Shown one piece after another: positions 41,501 to 50,359 of a stretch of DNA of 54,813 nucleotides. The DNA is from an uncultured Muribaculaceae bacterium (GTDB taxonomy: Bacteria; Bacteroidota; Bacteroidia; Bacteroidales; Muribaculaceae), in the NCBI GenBank assembly GCA_947179295.1, contig CAMXAZ010000010.1, forward strand, positions 1 to 54,813, in the 5' to 3' direction. The position numbers were made by a program, and so were the translations under genes. Position 1 is the first letter of the stretch. Each line of letters begins with the position of its first letter. Below the pieces are notes generated by a model. It was given only the letters and a program-made list of their open reading frames with translations. It was not told the DNA's origin and did no database searches.

Positions 41501-44280
41501 CTGTTCATTCCGGCATCGGCTTTCACCCATGACTGTGACAGTATGGAGTCAGGAGTGTGGAGCGTGACGAGCAGGTTGGTCGGACAATTGACGGCATAGA
41601 GCCATTCGCCTTCGCCTGAAGCCTCCGAGGCTTTCACATCTGCTGTCGGATACCATAGCAGCCTGGAAGGTGTGGGCGTTTCTTTGTCTGAGGGACGGTA
41701 GAGAACCGCTTCTTGTGAAACCGGAGCAGCCAAAGTTGAATCAGCTATGGAGAATTCCAGTCTGTAGCTGCCTGATTTTACTCCGGTGAGATCTATGACG
41801 GGCTTGCCGGGCATGATTGTGGCATTGAAGACTTTTGCGTTGTCACGGATGATGGCTAAATCAACGGGCATCTTTACGATAGAGTCTCGATAGTCTGTGA
41901 CTTCTACTTTTATGGCTGTGGTTGGAGCCGAGATGTCAATATCGGCAGGCACAGATGCCCGGATGGCATAACGCAGTCCGGTTGAAAATACGGTTTTGGC
42001 AAGCTGGCTTTCACCCGTATTTGACATTGCTGATACCTCGGCGTTGAACAGACCGCCGGGAATAGGGCTGAGTGCGAGTGTGGATTTCGGAATCACGATG
42101 TCGAATTCGCCCGATTCATCAGAACTTGCCTCCAACGTCTGGAATGCAACAGGTGCAGAGCGATTCCACCACCGCAACGGCTGCATGGCGGCAAGGGACA
42201 CAGAAATTTTTGCGTCTGCGAGCGGGAAGCCGGCATAGGTCTGAATGCGCCCGCGGATGCTGACGTCACCGGCTGCCGGATAGTCTTTTTCTACAGGATC
42301 AAGTATGATTTTGAATGTAGGAAGCTTGTAGTCGCTCACCATGAAGCGGACCGGGTCATTGTTATTGTCTATTGAAATGCAGAAATTTCCGCTTAGAATT
42401 TCTTTAGGCAAAGTGAACTGTCCGTTCACGCGCCCATAAGAATCGGTGGTTATTTTTGCTGTGTCAATGCCTTGGTATTTTGAATCGCGGAGAATCGCTG
42501 TAACTTCTTTATTGATGAGAGGCCTATGCTCTTGACCTTTATATTCATAGCATATCGCCATCCATTCCACGCTGTCGCCGGGGTGATAGAGCGGAAGAGA
42601 GGGGTAGCCTGATGAGGTCTGTCGCCATTCGGGCGAATTGCGACGGTTTCGGTTGTCATAGACCCAGAGTGGCAGTGCAAAGCTGTCGCCGTCTTTTGAC
42701 ATCACTGCATATCCGTTTTGCCGGAAGCTGGCAGAGCCGTCAGCTGCGGTGGTGCCGATCAGACGGGGAGTTTCTATTTTGCGTGATGATTCCGGAATGA
42801 CTGATATTTTGGCCCCCTCCACAGGAGCGCCGTCTGAAGCGCGAAGTGCCCAGATTTCGGTTTTGTCAAAAAAAGAAGCGGCTATGGAGTAATCAGAAAT
42901 GTAGATTTTATGGTACCAGTTACGGCTTTTGCGTGGCGCTCCGTCAATAGTCGCTATAGCCACATACTGACCGGGACTGTTGAATCTGTAACCGAGTGTC
43001 AGTTCTTCATTGAACGGAATAGCGGCAGAGGCCGATGCGCTGAACGGAATTACCGCCAATGGTTTCAGAGAGGGAAGACCGATGCAATTATAACTTTGCT
43101 CGGCTATGGGAGAGGATGACACATTATATATATATAGCTTGCCTGACTTGACGTTCGAAACGGAAAGTCTGAACGTAACTTCTGAATCAGGCGCTGAGAC
43201 AGTCGGGTGAGAGAGTTCTATGCCTTGCATTTCGATCTCTGAAAGTTTATTTCTGAGATTGTTGTTGCGGCGGAACGTCGGGAAGGCTTTAAGGTTGTGG
43301 CGAATAGCTTCTGCCAGCCATTTTTTCATTTTATCGTCATTGTTTCTGACGGCGAGAATAATGTCTCCGGAATATTCAGATGTGCTGCATTCTTCATATA
43401 AAGTTCTGAGCAGTTCTGACTTGCGCTCTGTCGGCGAAGACGACAGATTGTCTCCGCTCCATACGTGTGAAGTGATGAAGTCCAGGCGGTTGATGTCAGT
43501 GATAATGAACGGAGCTGAGACTGAGTCATGAAATCTTAACAAAGATGCATATATGTCGAGTATTCTGCTTGCTGTCGGGTCGAAGCGATTGAATGGCACT
43601 TTGAGATACAGGTCATGACGTGTGAGCAGTCCCCATGAAAGGATATTGCTCATGCGTCCGGTCTCCTTCAGCAGTCCTATGGCCTTGTTGGCTATGAAGT
43701 CAAAGATGGTAGGGTAGTAGATCTGAGTCTCGTTGCGGGTACTGAGAGTCTTGCCGAGCGACAGGACTGAGGCATAGGTTTTGATCGGAGAGGCTTTTAG
43801 CTCTGACTCAGGGAGTAGGGCCGTGTCGATAAGCGAATTGATTTTCATCCGGAACTGTTCTCCGCTCCACTCCTGATAATTTTCGGGCAGTGGAGTCAGC
43901 GGCAGATCGCGGCTGTCAAATTTCCAGCGGGCTGCTGAATAGGTCGAGGCATAGATGTCGGCTTCGAGCATGGTAAGCATCGAGCGTAACACCGGATCGG
44001 ATGCCAGCGCTGCAACGGAATCAATTTTGCTGATGGCATTGGCGTTCCTAAGAGCGTCAATCCGTGATTCGGCGAGATAATAGTCAATGAGAGCCCGCAC
44101 AGTAGCCGGGCCATCGTGCTTTTCCAAAGCTGTCGAAAGGTCTTTTTCAGCTTGCCGGCTGACAGTTTTCGGATAGGCAAAATCCGGGCGGGAGGCTGTC
44201 TGAGCATTCATATCCAGCGGTTTGCAGAGAGAAAGGAATGCGAAAACAGACAGCAGAAAGAATATTCTACTGGCATACAT
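38530..44280 (-). CDS. Alpha-2-macroglobulin-like protein without thioester
   Basis: A 1916-residue exported protein, the largest in the window. It has a signal sequence (MYASRIFFLLSVFAFLSLCKPLDMNA) with no proper lipobox, a helical N-terminal region, several MG-type beta domains (one with HPGDSVEWMAICYEYKG, as in MG2 domains), the A2M segment TTWGLRAVAFTDSLLSTTFMSEVTASKPVMVQPNLPRFLRVGD, and a helical TED-like domain. Where thioester macroglobulins have CxEQ, this protein reads LEASTANEAAASIF, so it cannot form the covalent trap. It is the last and largest gene behind ECF sigma, anti-sigma and Spy-like genes (48-base gap). Likely periplasmic; protease inhibition or a structural envelope role is inferred. 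Confidence 0.88.
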   Translation of the reverse strand: MYASRIFFLLSVFAFLSLCKPLDMNAQTASRPDFAYPKTVSRQAEKDLSTALEKHDGPATVRALIDYYLAESRIDALRNANAISKIDSVAALASDPVLRSMLTMLEADIYASTYSAARWKFDSRDLPLTPLPENYQEWSGEQFRMKINSLIDTALLPESELKASPIKTYASVLSLGKTLSTRNETQIYYPTIFDFIANKAIGLLKETGRMSNILSWGLLTRHDLYLKVPFNRFDPTASRILDIYASLLRFHDSVSAPFIITDINRLDFITSHVWSGDNLSSSPTERKSELLRTLYEECSTSEYSGDIILAVRNNDDKMKKWLAEAIRHNLKAFPTFRRNNNLRNKLSEIEMQGIELSHPTVSAPDSEVTFRLSVSNVKSGKLYIYNVSSSPIAEQSYNCIGLPSLKPLAVIPFSASASAAIPFNEELTLGYRFNSPGQYVAIATIDGAPRKSRNWYHKIYISDYSIAASFFDKTEIWALRASDGAPVEGAKISVIPESSRKIETPRLIGTTAADGSASFRQNGYAVMSKDGDSFALPLWVYDNRNRRNSPEWRQTSSGYPSLPLYHPGDSVEWMAICYEYKGQEHRPLINKEVTAILRDSKYQGIDTAKITTDSYGRVNGQFTLPKEILSGNFCISIDNNNDPVRFMVSDYKLPTFKIILDPVEKDYPAAGDVSIRGRIQTYAGFPLADAKISVSLAAMQPLRWWNRSAPVAFQTLEASSDESGEFDIVIPKSTLALSPIPGGLFNAEVSAMSNTGESQLAKTVFSTGLRYAIRASVPADIDISAPTTAIKVEVTDYRDSIVKMPVDLAIIRDNAKVFNATIMPGKPVIDLTGVKSGSYRLEFSIADSTLAAPVSQEAVLYRPSDKETPTPSRLLWYPTADVKASEASGEGEWLYAVNCPTNLLVTLHTPDSILSQSWVKADAGMNSLNLHLPDGLESATVRIALTGNYRNESATLTLRRDVRAKSIHFVAESFRDRTIPGSEETWTFRVTDRSGQGRQSAVIMDMYNTALDALAKTDWDFIPSTSWGGGYSFRWSQPNLDAKEYQSVYYRPGKLLAENNITYPAFDTYGLPVFDRFVTTSGIRIRGASLYGSRSIKAVDELNVVREHSEEVVVEEAAMDCGAAVTSATNYMTAAKMADNIAYDEESIAESGSGAEQKSAGEAPFTFRDREVPLAFFKPMLETAADGRLSLTFTVPNANTTWGLRAVAFTDSLLSTTFMSEVTASKPVMVQPNLPRFLRVGDKVFIEASVMNGSDEKLSVSTTVELFNPADGSTLVTYSRPDSINPGSATTVGIEFIAPSDMPLVGYRIKSASDRFADGEQTLLPILPAVTPVIDTYPFYIAPDQEKFSMDLPVTPDNARITLQYCDNPTWYVVTALPGLLELEASTANEAAASIFSAAIASGLLRDNPDLAAALKEWNSSSKSGGMLTSMLQRNEDLKQVLLAATPWMTDAKNDTERMSRLALLFDGKTVRQTITANIATLRKLQRNGGGWAWYSSGKEASAWATENVLLLFGRLLELGFLPDSRELDSMIISALKWMDKETRRDFNKYPDGDYTSYVYMRGFYRNLSGAPAADSKIVGKTVQRILSDWKTSSVFDKAVYAMILNRNSYQSVARNVLASLSEYAETSPEKGMWWPSLDNMTVWSMGKTGTTALILDAYAAIDPSCKEIDMIRQWLILQKEAKDWGTSVTTSSVIASVLSTSRNWISPAGRTKVSVGGKTVEPSDIERLTGSFRAPLTLKAGKPSDFKVSRSGNSPAWGSVFYLYTDSMTSVKAASCQALSVGKNLVLKGNAGENNTSFADTLRVGQRISVTLTLKVDRDMDYVTIIDERPACFEPVEQLPEPIFAEGICFYRENRDSSTRIFIDHLPKGTYVLSYDMWVNNAGQFASGLATVQSQYAPQLSAHSAGSQLTVTPAR

Positions 44281-44328
44281 AAATGAAATAAATAGAGAAG
44301 TGTGTGAAAAGAAGTTCAGTAAAAGTGT

Positions 44329-44799
44329 TTATCTTTTTTGCTGGCGGCGATGCTGGCGCATCAGCTGGCGGGTGAAATCGCGTTCGGCATCCTTGAGCTT
44401 AAAGAGCTGTTGTGGCGTAAGGATGGATTTGAAATCCTTAAAGTATTTCATCTCGATTTCATTTTCGCGGCCTTTAAGTTCATAGGCTGCTTCAGCCGCT
44501 TTTTCATATTCCAGATCTGTAGCTTTGTCTCCTTTGCGCATGGTCTGCTGATAGAGCTGCTCGGCTTCCTCCTGAACTTTTCTGACCTGCTCTTCCATTG
44601 AATTGTAAAGAGGCAGAAAAGACGCTTTCTGTTCATCATTGAGCGCGAGCTTTTTGATGAGGAAATCGTTCTTGTATTGCTGAATTTCTTTCATCCATGT
44701 CACCCGTTCACGCTCTGACGGGCGCTGAGCCTGGATTGACAGTGGTGAAACTGTAGCGGCGGCTATTGAGAAGACAATGGAAAAGATGGTCTGTTTCAT
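44329..44799 (-). CDS. Spy/CpxP-like periplasmic protein
   Basis: A 156-residue protein with a signal peptide (MKQTIFSIVFSIAAATVSPLSIQAQ) and a highly charged, wholly helical mature part. Two LTxxQ-like segments are visible: LALNDEQKASFLPLYNSMEEQ and ILTPQQLFKLKDAE. This resembles the Spy/CpxP fold of envelope-stress chaperones, with many arginines at the C-terminus (RQLMRQHRRQQKR). It sits 35 bases after the anti-sigma candidate and 48 before the macroglobulin gene in one apparent operon. Chaperone function is inferred. Confidence 0.72.
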   Translation of the reverse strand: MKQTIFSIVFSIAAATVSPLSIQAQRPSERERVTWMKEIQQYKNDFLIKKLALNDEQKASFLPLYNSMEEQVRKVQEEAEQLYQQTMRKGDKATDLEYEKAAEAAYELKGRENEIEMKYFKDFKSILTPQQLFKLKDAERDFTRQLMRQHRRQQKR

Positions 44800-44834
44800 G
44801 AAGGTGCGGTGGTTTGATAAGGACGAGATATGGA

Positions 44835-45302
44835 TCAGATGTCAGAAATGGGGAATTCAGGATTTTCCGGAATCACGGTCGAGTCTGTGAATTCATCGGT
44901 CAGTTCTTCTTCACAGACAGATGGGTCAAAACCTGTTTCATAGAGATCCTGCATCAGCTGATAGTCGCTGATGTCTCCTTCGTTTATAAAATATTCGTTG
45001 ATAAAGTGATCGTTGTTCAAAGCGGCAGTCATGACAGGGTTGTTGTCAATTGAAAGCCCGGAAGAGTCGGTGCGCATCAGATCAAACATTTTCATCATGC
45101 ACCATACACCCATGAACATTGCGGCAAGATACAGATATGGTCTCACCCGCTGCCATGCAGTGCGTGGCATGACTTTAGGCTGAGGCTTTTCCCACTCCAT
45201 TTCAGGAAGTGAAGCGGCCATGCGTGCGGCAAAATCATCGAAATAACCGTCTGGCACGGTCATCCCGTCATTTCGAGCTGCCTTTGTCAATATATCTTTC
45301 AT
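44835..45302 (-). CDS. Single-span membrane protein, anti-sigma factor candidate
   Basis: A 155-residue protein. The N-terminal cytoplasmic part contains TVPDGYFDDFAARMAASLP, a short motif common in Bacteroidetes proteins encoded right after ECF sigma genes. One transmembrane helix follows (about 56-72, YLYLAAMFMGVWCMMKMF), then an acidic extracytoplasmic tail. The gene starts 71 bases after the sigma factor gene. The topology and place fit an anti-sigma factor, although no zinc-binding HxxxCxxC motif is present; this assignment is inferred from context. Confidence 0.65.
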   Translation of the reverse strand: MKDILTKAARNDGMTVPDGYFDDFAARMAASLPEMEWEKPQPKVMPRTAWQRVRPYLYLAAMFMGVWCMMKMFDLMRTDSSGLSIDNNPVMTAALNNDHFINEYFINEGDISDYQLMQDLYETGFDPSVCEEELTDEFTDSTVIPENPEFPISDI

Positions 45303-45373
45303 CGTGTCTCTTGTTTTTTGAAGCTTAAAATTGATTACAATTTTATGATTAGACTCTCCGGATGGAATTTAGT

Positions 45374-45934
45374 TTAATCAGAGTCTGCAAAAAATTGTTC
45401 GATTTTTTTTACGGCAAGATGATATGATGCCTTCAAGGCTCCGACAGATGTTCCCATGATTTCTGACATCTGTTCGTATTTCATGTCATCATAGTAGCGC
45501 ATGTTGAAAACAAGACGCTGCTTTTCTGGGAGCGTGGCTATGGCGTTGCGGAGTTTGAGTGCGAGTTCGTCGCCGTCAATGTTGGTGTCTGCCTGAATGA
45601 GAGCTATGAGTTGAGATTCATCGTCATCGAGTGAGATTCCTCGTCTTTTTTTCTCCCGTTCAAGATAGGAGATGCTTTCGTTTACTGCGATTTTATACAG
45701 CCATGTTGAAAGTTTGGCATCTCCGCGGAAGTTTTCGATGTTTTGCCAGGCTTTTAAGAATGTGTTCTGAAGAACATCATCGGCATCGTCATGAAGCTGG
45801 ACAGTGCGGCGGATCAGACGATAAAGCGGTTCGGAATACAGACGGATAAGGTCATTGAACGCCGCGCGGCATGTCGAGGGGTCTCTCAGACGTGCCACAA
45901 GAGTCGAGTCGTCAGGCTTAAGATCTTTTTCCAT
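45374..45934 (-). CDS. ECF-type RNA polymerase sigma factor
   Basis: A 186-residue sigma-70 family factor with only regions 2 and 4. Region 2 contains FNDLIRLYSEPLYRLIRRTVQLHDDADDVLQNTFLKAWQNI and FRGDAKLSTWLYKIAVNESI; region 4 has ATLPEKQRLVFNMRYYDDMKYEQMSEIMGTSVGALKASYHLAVKKI, with the helix-turn-helix. It is the first gene of the row sigma / anti-sigma / Spy-like / macroglobulin. A TATTTTTG motif at 45968-45961 and a second one at 45999-45992 are candidate promoters. Confidence 0.93.
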   Translation of the reverse strand: MEKDLKPDDSTLVARLRDPSTCRAAFNDLIRLYSEPLYRLIRRTVQLHDDADDVLQNTFLKAWQNIENFRGDAKLSTWLYKIAVNESISYLEREKKRRGISLDDDESQLIALIQADTNIDGDELALKLRNAIATLPEKQRLVFNMRYYDDMKYEQMSEIMGTSVGALKASYHLAVKKIEQFFADSD

Positions 45935-45960
45935 CTGTAAAAGTGATGATGTTGTTTTTA

Positions 45961-45968
45961 CAAAAATA
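45961..45968 (-). promoter_or_regulatory. -7 promoter motif for the sigma factor operon
   Basis: The minus strand reads TATTTTTG, 27 bases before the sigma factor start. A second identical octamer lies 31 bases further upstream (45992-45999). Both match TAnnTTTG. Confidence 0.5.
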
Positions 45969-46063
45969 GGAATAAATTGTTAATCAGTTCGCAAAAATAG
46001 TCATAATTGATGTTAATCTTGGATGGTCATTGCGCACGGCTGCGGTAAAATGGCGTATGCAGA

Positions 46064-46102
46064 CAGTCCCGGCCGAATTTCTAATTTTCAGGGCCGGGAC
46101 TG
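46064..46102. terminator. Inverted repeat after the 78-residue protein gene
   Basis: CAGTCCCGGCC (46064-46074) pairs with GGCCGGGACTG (46092-46102) around a 17-base loop. It lies about 50 bases past the stop of the minus-strand gene. No strong T-run is seen on either side, so terminator function is probable but not certain. Confidence 0.55.
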
Positions 46103-46150
46103 TGTGATTGTGTAACCGTAATAATATAATATATGTAAGGGTGTCTGATA

Positions 46151-46387
46151 TTATTGACGGGCATATGACCGTATGGTAGGGCTTTCGATGTCTACACCGT
46201 AGTCCTGGGCGCGTTGGAGTATGGCGCGGGCCAGTTTCGGCTTCAGCTCTTCGGGGCAATATCGGAAATATGCTTCGGCGGCACGTACGTGAGCTGCGTC
46301 AGGCATAGGATATTCCCGGCGTTCGGGAAGTCCGAATACGGAATCCGGCAGGTCTTTGCGCTCTTCGTAAGAAATCTTATCGCTCAT
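46151..46387 (-). CDS. Small conserved protein, DUF6582-like
   Basis: A 78-residue soluble protein: MSDKISYEERKDLPDSVFGLPERREYPMPDAAHVRAAEAYFRYCPEE and a helical C-terminus. The FGLPExREYPMPDAAHVRxA motif resembles a small family found in phages and bacterial genomes (DUF6582, from memory). Function unknown. It lies 41 bases after the beta-barrel gene on the same strand and may be co-transcribed with it. Confidence 0.7.
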   Translation of the reverse strand: MSDKISYEERKDLPDSVFGLPERREYPMPDAAHVRAAEAYFRYCPEELKPKLARAILQRAQDYGVDIESPTIRSYARQ

Positions 46388-46428
46388 GACAGATGTTCAT
46401 TTGCGGTTATGCTGTGTGGGGCTTCGGT

Positions 46429-46944
46429 TCAGAGGTTGAAGCGGACACCGACCTGAAGCAGACCTTGCGCGCCAAAACCAAGTTCACCGAAAATGCTGGT
46501 GACACGTGTGAGATTAACTTCTGCTCCGAGCGGTGAGGCCTGGAATGCGAAGTAGGCTTTGTTTTTAGACCAGTCGTCACCGGCCATGTGGGTGATGTCA
46601 ACACCGATACCGATGTGTCCGTAAAGTGTCGCTACCCGGTTTCTCCAATAGTCGTAACGGCCGTTGAGCATGATCACGTGGTAATAGGCGTTTGCATCGT
46701 CGGAATGCTTGTAGCTCGCCGATGAGAAAGTGTATGAGATACCGAGGTAGGTCTTGGGCATTACTTTGAAGTTGACAGCTGTGGTCAGAGCACCCCAGGC
46801 ACTGTTGACTGATCCTCCGTCGTGCATGTCAGTGGCATCCATCTGAGTGTAGCCGCCGTAACCGATCTGGAGCTGTGCTTTCTGTGCGTGTGCTCCAAAG
46901 GCCATCCCTAAAACAGCACACATGATAAGTAGAATTTTTTTCAT
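46429..46944 (-). CDS. Small outer membrane beta-barrel protein
   Basis: A 171-residue protein with a signal peptide (MKKILLIMCAVLGMAFGAHAQ) and alternating hydrophobic strands such as KTYLGISYTFSSASYKH and SIFGELGFGAQGLLQVGVRFNL. The C-terminal strand ends in L after an aromatic-rich pattern, as in eight-stranded OmpX-like barrels. No specific family recognised. Gene stands upstream of the 78-residue protein and downstream of lptD on the same strand, 138 bases away. Confidence 0.8.
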   Translation of the reverse strand: MKKILLIMCAVLGMAFGAHAQKAQLQIGYGGYTQMDATDMHDGGSVNSAWGALTTAVNFKVMPKTYLGISYTFSSASYKHSDDANAYYHVIMLNGRYDYWRNRVATLYGHIGIGVDITHMAGDDWSKNKAYFAFQASPLGAEVNLTRVTSIFGELGFGAQGLLQVGVRFNL

Positions 46945-47082
46945 CTCTTAGTGTTATTAAGTAGTGATAAATAATAGTTGTCGGTGATCTGGTCCGGCAA
47001 TTTTGCGATGGGGTGCAAAAGCGGATTCAGTCTAATAACACTGATTGGAGACGAAATGTTTACTGCAATGCGATATATTCGA

Positions 47083-50000
47083 TCAATACCATTGCACACC
47101 GTTGGAGTATGACGAGCGTTTGTCATACTTGAGGTCTTGCAGGAGCGAGGACTTGACTGAGATGTGGAAGTTGTAGCTCTTGTATGGGCCTACCGGCACG
47201 AAGCTTGCGCGCATGGTGAAGCAGTGCATGTCACGCGAGATGTTGCAGTTCATGTAGGCGAGTTTGCGGGTATCGAAGTTGTAGCTGGCCGAAAAGCCTA
47301 AATTCCAGTTGGCCGTCGGCCTGATGTTGCCTGAAAAAGAAAGGTTCTGGGTGATCTTGCCCTTGTATTCCAGCTTTTTGTAGTCGAATTCCCCGTAGCC
47401 GTAATTGACGGAGTAGTTGAATGTGAGATTCCAGGGCACACTCCATTTCATGTAGCCGTCATCGTCAAATTCCATGCCGGAATTTTTCTTGCTGCTTTTT
47501 CGAGTGGGGCTTTCGTAGTCAGAGGTTGTTTCGGCAAATTCCTGGTCCATGCTTTGGGCTTTGCCGTTGTCTTTCTTGTCTTTTTTATCCTTGTCTTTGC
47601 CGAACAGCTTTTTGAAAGTGTCGTTGTTGAATGTGTAGCTGAACGATGTGCCTGTGCTTGACAGCTTGCCCCATCCTTTGCCCTGCGAGATGCGGAGCTT
47701 GTTGACGCGCACGGGGTTGCCGGCCGAGTTGAGCGCATAGGTGTAGACATCCCAGGTCGCCGAAAGGTTAAGATTGAAGTTCTTGACCAGACGGAGCATT
47801 ATCGAGGTGTTGAGATTTGACCAGCGCATTGAGTCGGCGGCAAAGTTGTAGCTTTGTGACAGCGAAAGGTTTTCGATCAATGAGATTTTCTTCTCTCCGA
47901 TCGAGTCTTTGTCTGACTTGACTTTCATTTCCAGGTTGTTGGCAAGCGAGATGCTTACGGCGCCTGTTTTGCCTTGGCCGGGGACTCCGAACAGTGAGTT
48001 GGGGAAGTAGGAGTAGGTGCGTGTCTGCATCTCTCCTTTGGCGTCGGGATACTGGTATGATCCGTAATAACCGAAGAACTTCGATGCGAAGTCTGGAGAT
48101 CCGGTGAAAGAGATCGTTGGGGTGAGCACGTGGCGGATCATTTTGACCTTGTCGCCAAGGAATGGCAGCGGCTGGAAGAAGCCGTAGATTTTGGTGTCAA
48201 GCGAAACTGCGGCGCTGAAGTCCCAGACGTTGTAGAAATTATAGGTGGTGTCCAGTACCTCGGCAGAGGCATTCGGGTCCCACTGACGGCGGACTTTGGT
48301 CGAGTACATTCGGTCGGTCAGGTTGATCGACGGTGTGAGGTTGAGATATTTGAAGAGGTTGAAGGTGGCACTGATGGGAATGCTGTGACGCATACCGTTG
48401 CGCCAGTCCTTGATGAGACTTTTCTTGAAGAATTCGTCCTGCTTTGCGGTCAGGGAGTTGTTGAACTGGCCGGAATAGGAGAGTTTGATTTTTTCATACC
48501 ATTTCTCTTCGCCCACGGCGCGTTTGCGCTTGAAGGGGTAGAGCTGCGACATGGTTATGGTGAAGTTGGGGAAAGAGACGGCAAGTGTCGAGTCCTGAGA
48601 GCGCTGTGAGATATTGGCAGTTGTCGAGACGGACCATTTTGAGTTGGGGAAACGGTAGGTCATGTTGATCGTACTGCTCTTTGTGTTTTCGGTGAAGGCG
48701 TTGGAGTAGTATGAGTTCAGGTCGTTTCGCGTGTAGCCGCTGGTGGTGAAGTTTACGCTTGCCGAGAGACTCATGTTTGGGTTGGCTTTTGAGTCCTGGC
48801 TGTGGTTCCAGAGCACCTGGAAGTTGGTCGACTTGGTGTAGTCGGGCATTCCTTTGTCGCCGGTGATGGTCTTGAGATACGAGATGTTGAATCCTCCGGA
48901 ATATTTGTAGCGTTTGACATAGCGCGATTCAGCGCGCAGTCCCCAGGAGCCGAGGGTGTATATCTCGCCGGTGAGTGCGAGGTCGATGTTGTCGCTGAGT
49001 GCGAGGTAGTAGCCGCCGTTGCTGAGATAGTAGCCGCGGTTGTAGTCATCGCCAAAGGTGGGGAATATGATGCCGGAAGAATATTTTTCAGAGAAGGGGA
49101 AGTAGCCGAATGGCACAGCTAAGGGCAGCGGGAGTCCGGCCAGCACCATGTAAGCCGGACCGCTAACCACGTCCTTGCCCGGACGGACCTTGGCTTTGGT
49201 CAGCTGGAGATAGAAGTGCGGGTCATCGTGGTTGTCGCAGGTGGTGTAGCGGCCGTGCTGGACATAGAAGGTGTTTTCGTCTATTTTCTTTGTCTGGCCG
49301 CCGGTCAGATAGCCTTCTCCCTGCTGGGTGATGACGTCGGTGATGTAGCCGTATTCGGTCTTGAAGTTGTAGTGCATTGTCTTTGCCTCATAGGATGTCC
49401 CGTTGTCTTCGAATACGGGAGTGCCGAAGAGGTCGCCGACAGAGTCTACGCCGCCCATCGCATAGACGGTGTTGTTGTCGAGATTCATCTCGATCTGCTC
49501 GGCATCGAGTTTGATGTTGCCATAGCTGACTTTGCTGTCGCCATACATGAATGCGGTGTTGCGCCCGATGAGCACCATTGAGTCCTGGGCCGAAAAGTCG
49601 ACGGCATTGTCGAGGTCAACCTTTGTGCGCACGATGTTCGATCCCTTTTCGGGGGGAGTGATGCGGCGGCGGCTCAGCTGTGACCGGCGGGTGGTGTCAG
49701 GGGTGTAGGTGTGGCGCGTTATCTGGCTGGCAAGACTGTCAGCGGCTATGCCGGTTGAGTCGGCATTGAGTATAGCCGAATCCGGTGATGCGATTTGCTC
49801 AGGAGAAGGTGCTGACTGAGGGTTTGCAGTGATGTCAGCTGGTGTGTCAGGCCTCCGGGCTACAATTTCTCCGGCATCCGATGTCTCGGTTGAATCAGGG
49901 CTGAGGCTGTCAGCGATGGATGTGGGCAGAGGCTCAATTTCTGTAGGCGGGGTCAGTGGCGACGGAATGGATTCCGGTTGCATGACATCAACAGCCCCGG

Positions 50001-50094
50001 CGATTGAGTCGGGGTTTACGGAGCGCGAGAATGCACCTACGGAGAGGGCACACAGCAGCACTATTGTGATGATATATAGTTGAGAATATCTCAA
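47083..50094 (-). CDS. lptD: LPS-assembly protein LptD, Bacteroidetes type
   Basis: Outer membrane translocon that inserts lipopolysaccharide, normally with LptE. The 1003-residue product has a signal peptide (MRYSQLYIITIVLLCALSVGAFS), a long Ser/Pro/Asp-rich segment (about 25-155), an LptA/OstA-like periplasmic domain (about 160-300, with NTAFMYGDSKVSYGNIKLDAEQ), and a large beta-barrel from about 310. The barrel contains GIIFPTFGDDYNRGYYLSNGGYY. A strongly basic insertion (KDKDKKDKKDNGK) lies in a late loop. The cysteines of the Escherichia coli protein are not conserved here. It diverges from the Lrp gene over 350 bases; a TATCTTTG promoter lies at 50200-50193. Confidence 0.88.
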   Translation of the reverse strand: MRYSQLYIITIVLLCALSVGAFSRSVNPDSIAGAVDVMQPESIPSPLTPPTEIEPLPTSIADSLSPDSTETSDAGEIVARRPDTPADITANPQSAPSPEQIASPDSAILNADSTGIAADSLASQITRHTYTPDTTRRSQLSRRRITPPEKGSNIVRTKVDLDNAVDFSAQDSMVLIGRNTAFMYGDSKVSYGNIKLDAEQIEMNLDNNTVYAMGGVDSVGDLFGTPVFEDNGTSYEAKTMHYNFKTEYGYITDVITQQGEGYLTGGQTKKIDENTFYVQHGRYTTCDNHDDPHFYLQLTKAKVRPGKDVVSGPAYMVLAGLPLPLAVPFGYFPFSEKYSSGIIFPTFGDDYNRGYYLSNGGYYLALSDNIDLALTGEIYTLGSWGLRAESRYVKRYKYSGGFNISYLKTITGDKGMPDYTKSTNFQVLWNHSQDSKANPNMSLSASVNFTTSGYTRNDLNSYYSNAFTENTKSSTINMTYRFPNSKWSVSTTANISQRSQDSTLAVSFPNFTITMSQLYPFKRKRAVGEEKWYEKIKLSYSGQFNNSLTAKQDEFFKKSLIKDWRNGMRHSIPISATFNLFKYLNLTPSINLTDRMYSTKVRRQWDPNASAEVLDTTYNFYNVWDFSAAVSLDTKIYGFFQPLPFLGDKVKMIRHVLTPTISFTGSPDFASKFFGYYGSYQYPDAKGEMQTRTYSYFPNSLFGVPGQGKTGAVSISLANNLEMKVKSDKDSIGEKKISLIENLSLSQSYNFAADSMRWSNLNTSIMLRLVKNFNLNLSATWDVYTYALNSAGNPVRVNKLRISQGKGWGKLSSTGTSFSYTFNNDTFKKLFGKDKDKKDKKDNGKAQSMDQEFAETTSDYESPTRKSSKKNSGMEFDDDGYMKWSVPWNLTFNYSVNYGYGEFDYKKLEYKGKITQNLSFSGNIRPTANWNLGFSASYNFDTRKLAYMNCNISRDMHCFTMRASFVPVGPYKSYNFHISVKSSLLQDLKYDKRSSYSNGVQWY

Positions 50095-50192
50095 AACTGC
50101 ACCTTAATAGTAAGATAGACGTAGTTCCTTTGGAAAGATGGAAGGCCTCGGAATGGAGGTGGAATCTCAGTATCTGTCAGGAAAATCTCTGC

Positions 50193-50200
50193 AAAGATAT
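50193..50200 (-). promoter_or_regulatory. -7 promoter motif for lptD
   Basis: The minus strand reads TATCTTTG about 100 bases before the lptD ATG. The remaining sequence of the 50095-50444 gap shows only this motif and the Lrp promoter; I see no RNA or small gene in it. Confidence 0.6.
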
Positions 50201-50359
50201 AACATTATCCGAAAATAGACAAAGAGCACACGGGATATACAGCCTTAATTATTGTAAAAACAATCGACCGGACGGTGTTTAGCGTTTGAATTTCAGGCGT
50301 GAAGATTAAAAATTATAATTAAAACCCAAGATTTGTATTAATAATTGTGATTTTTTGGC

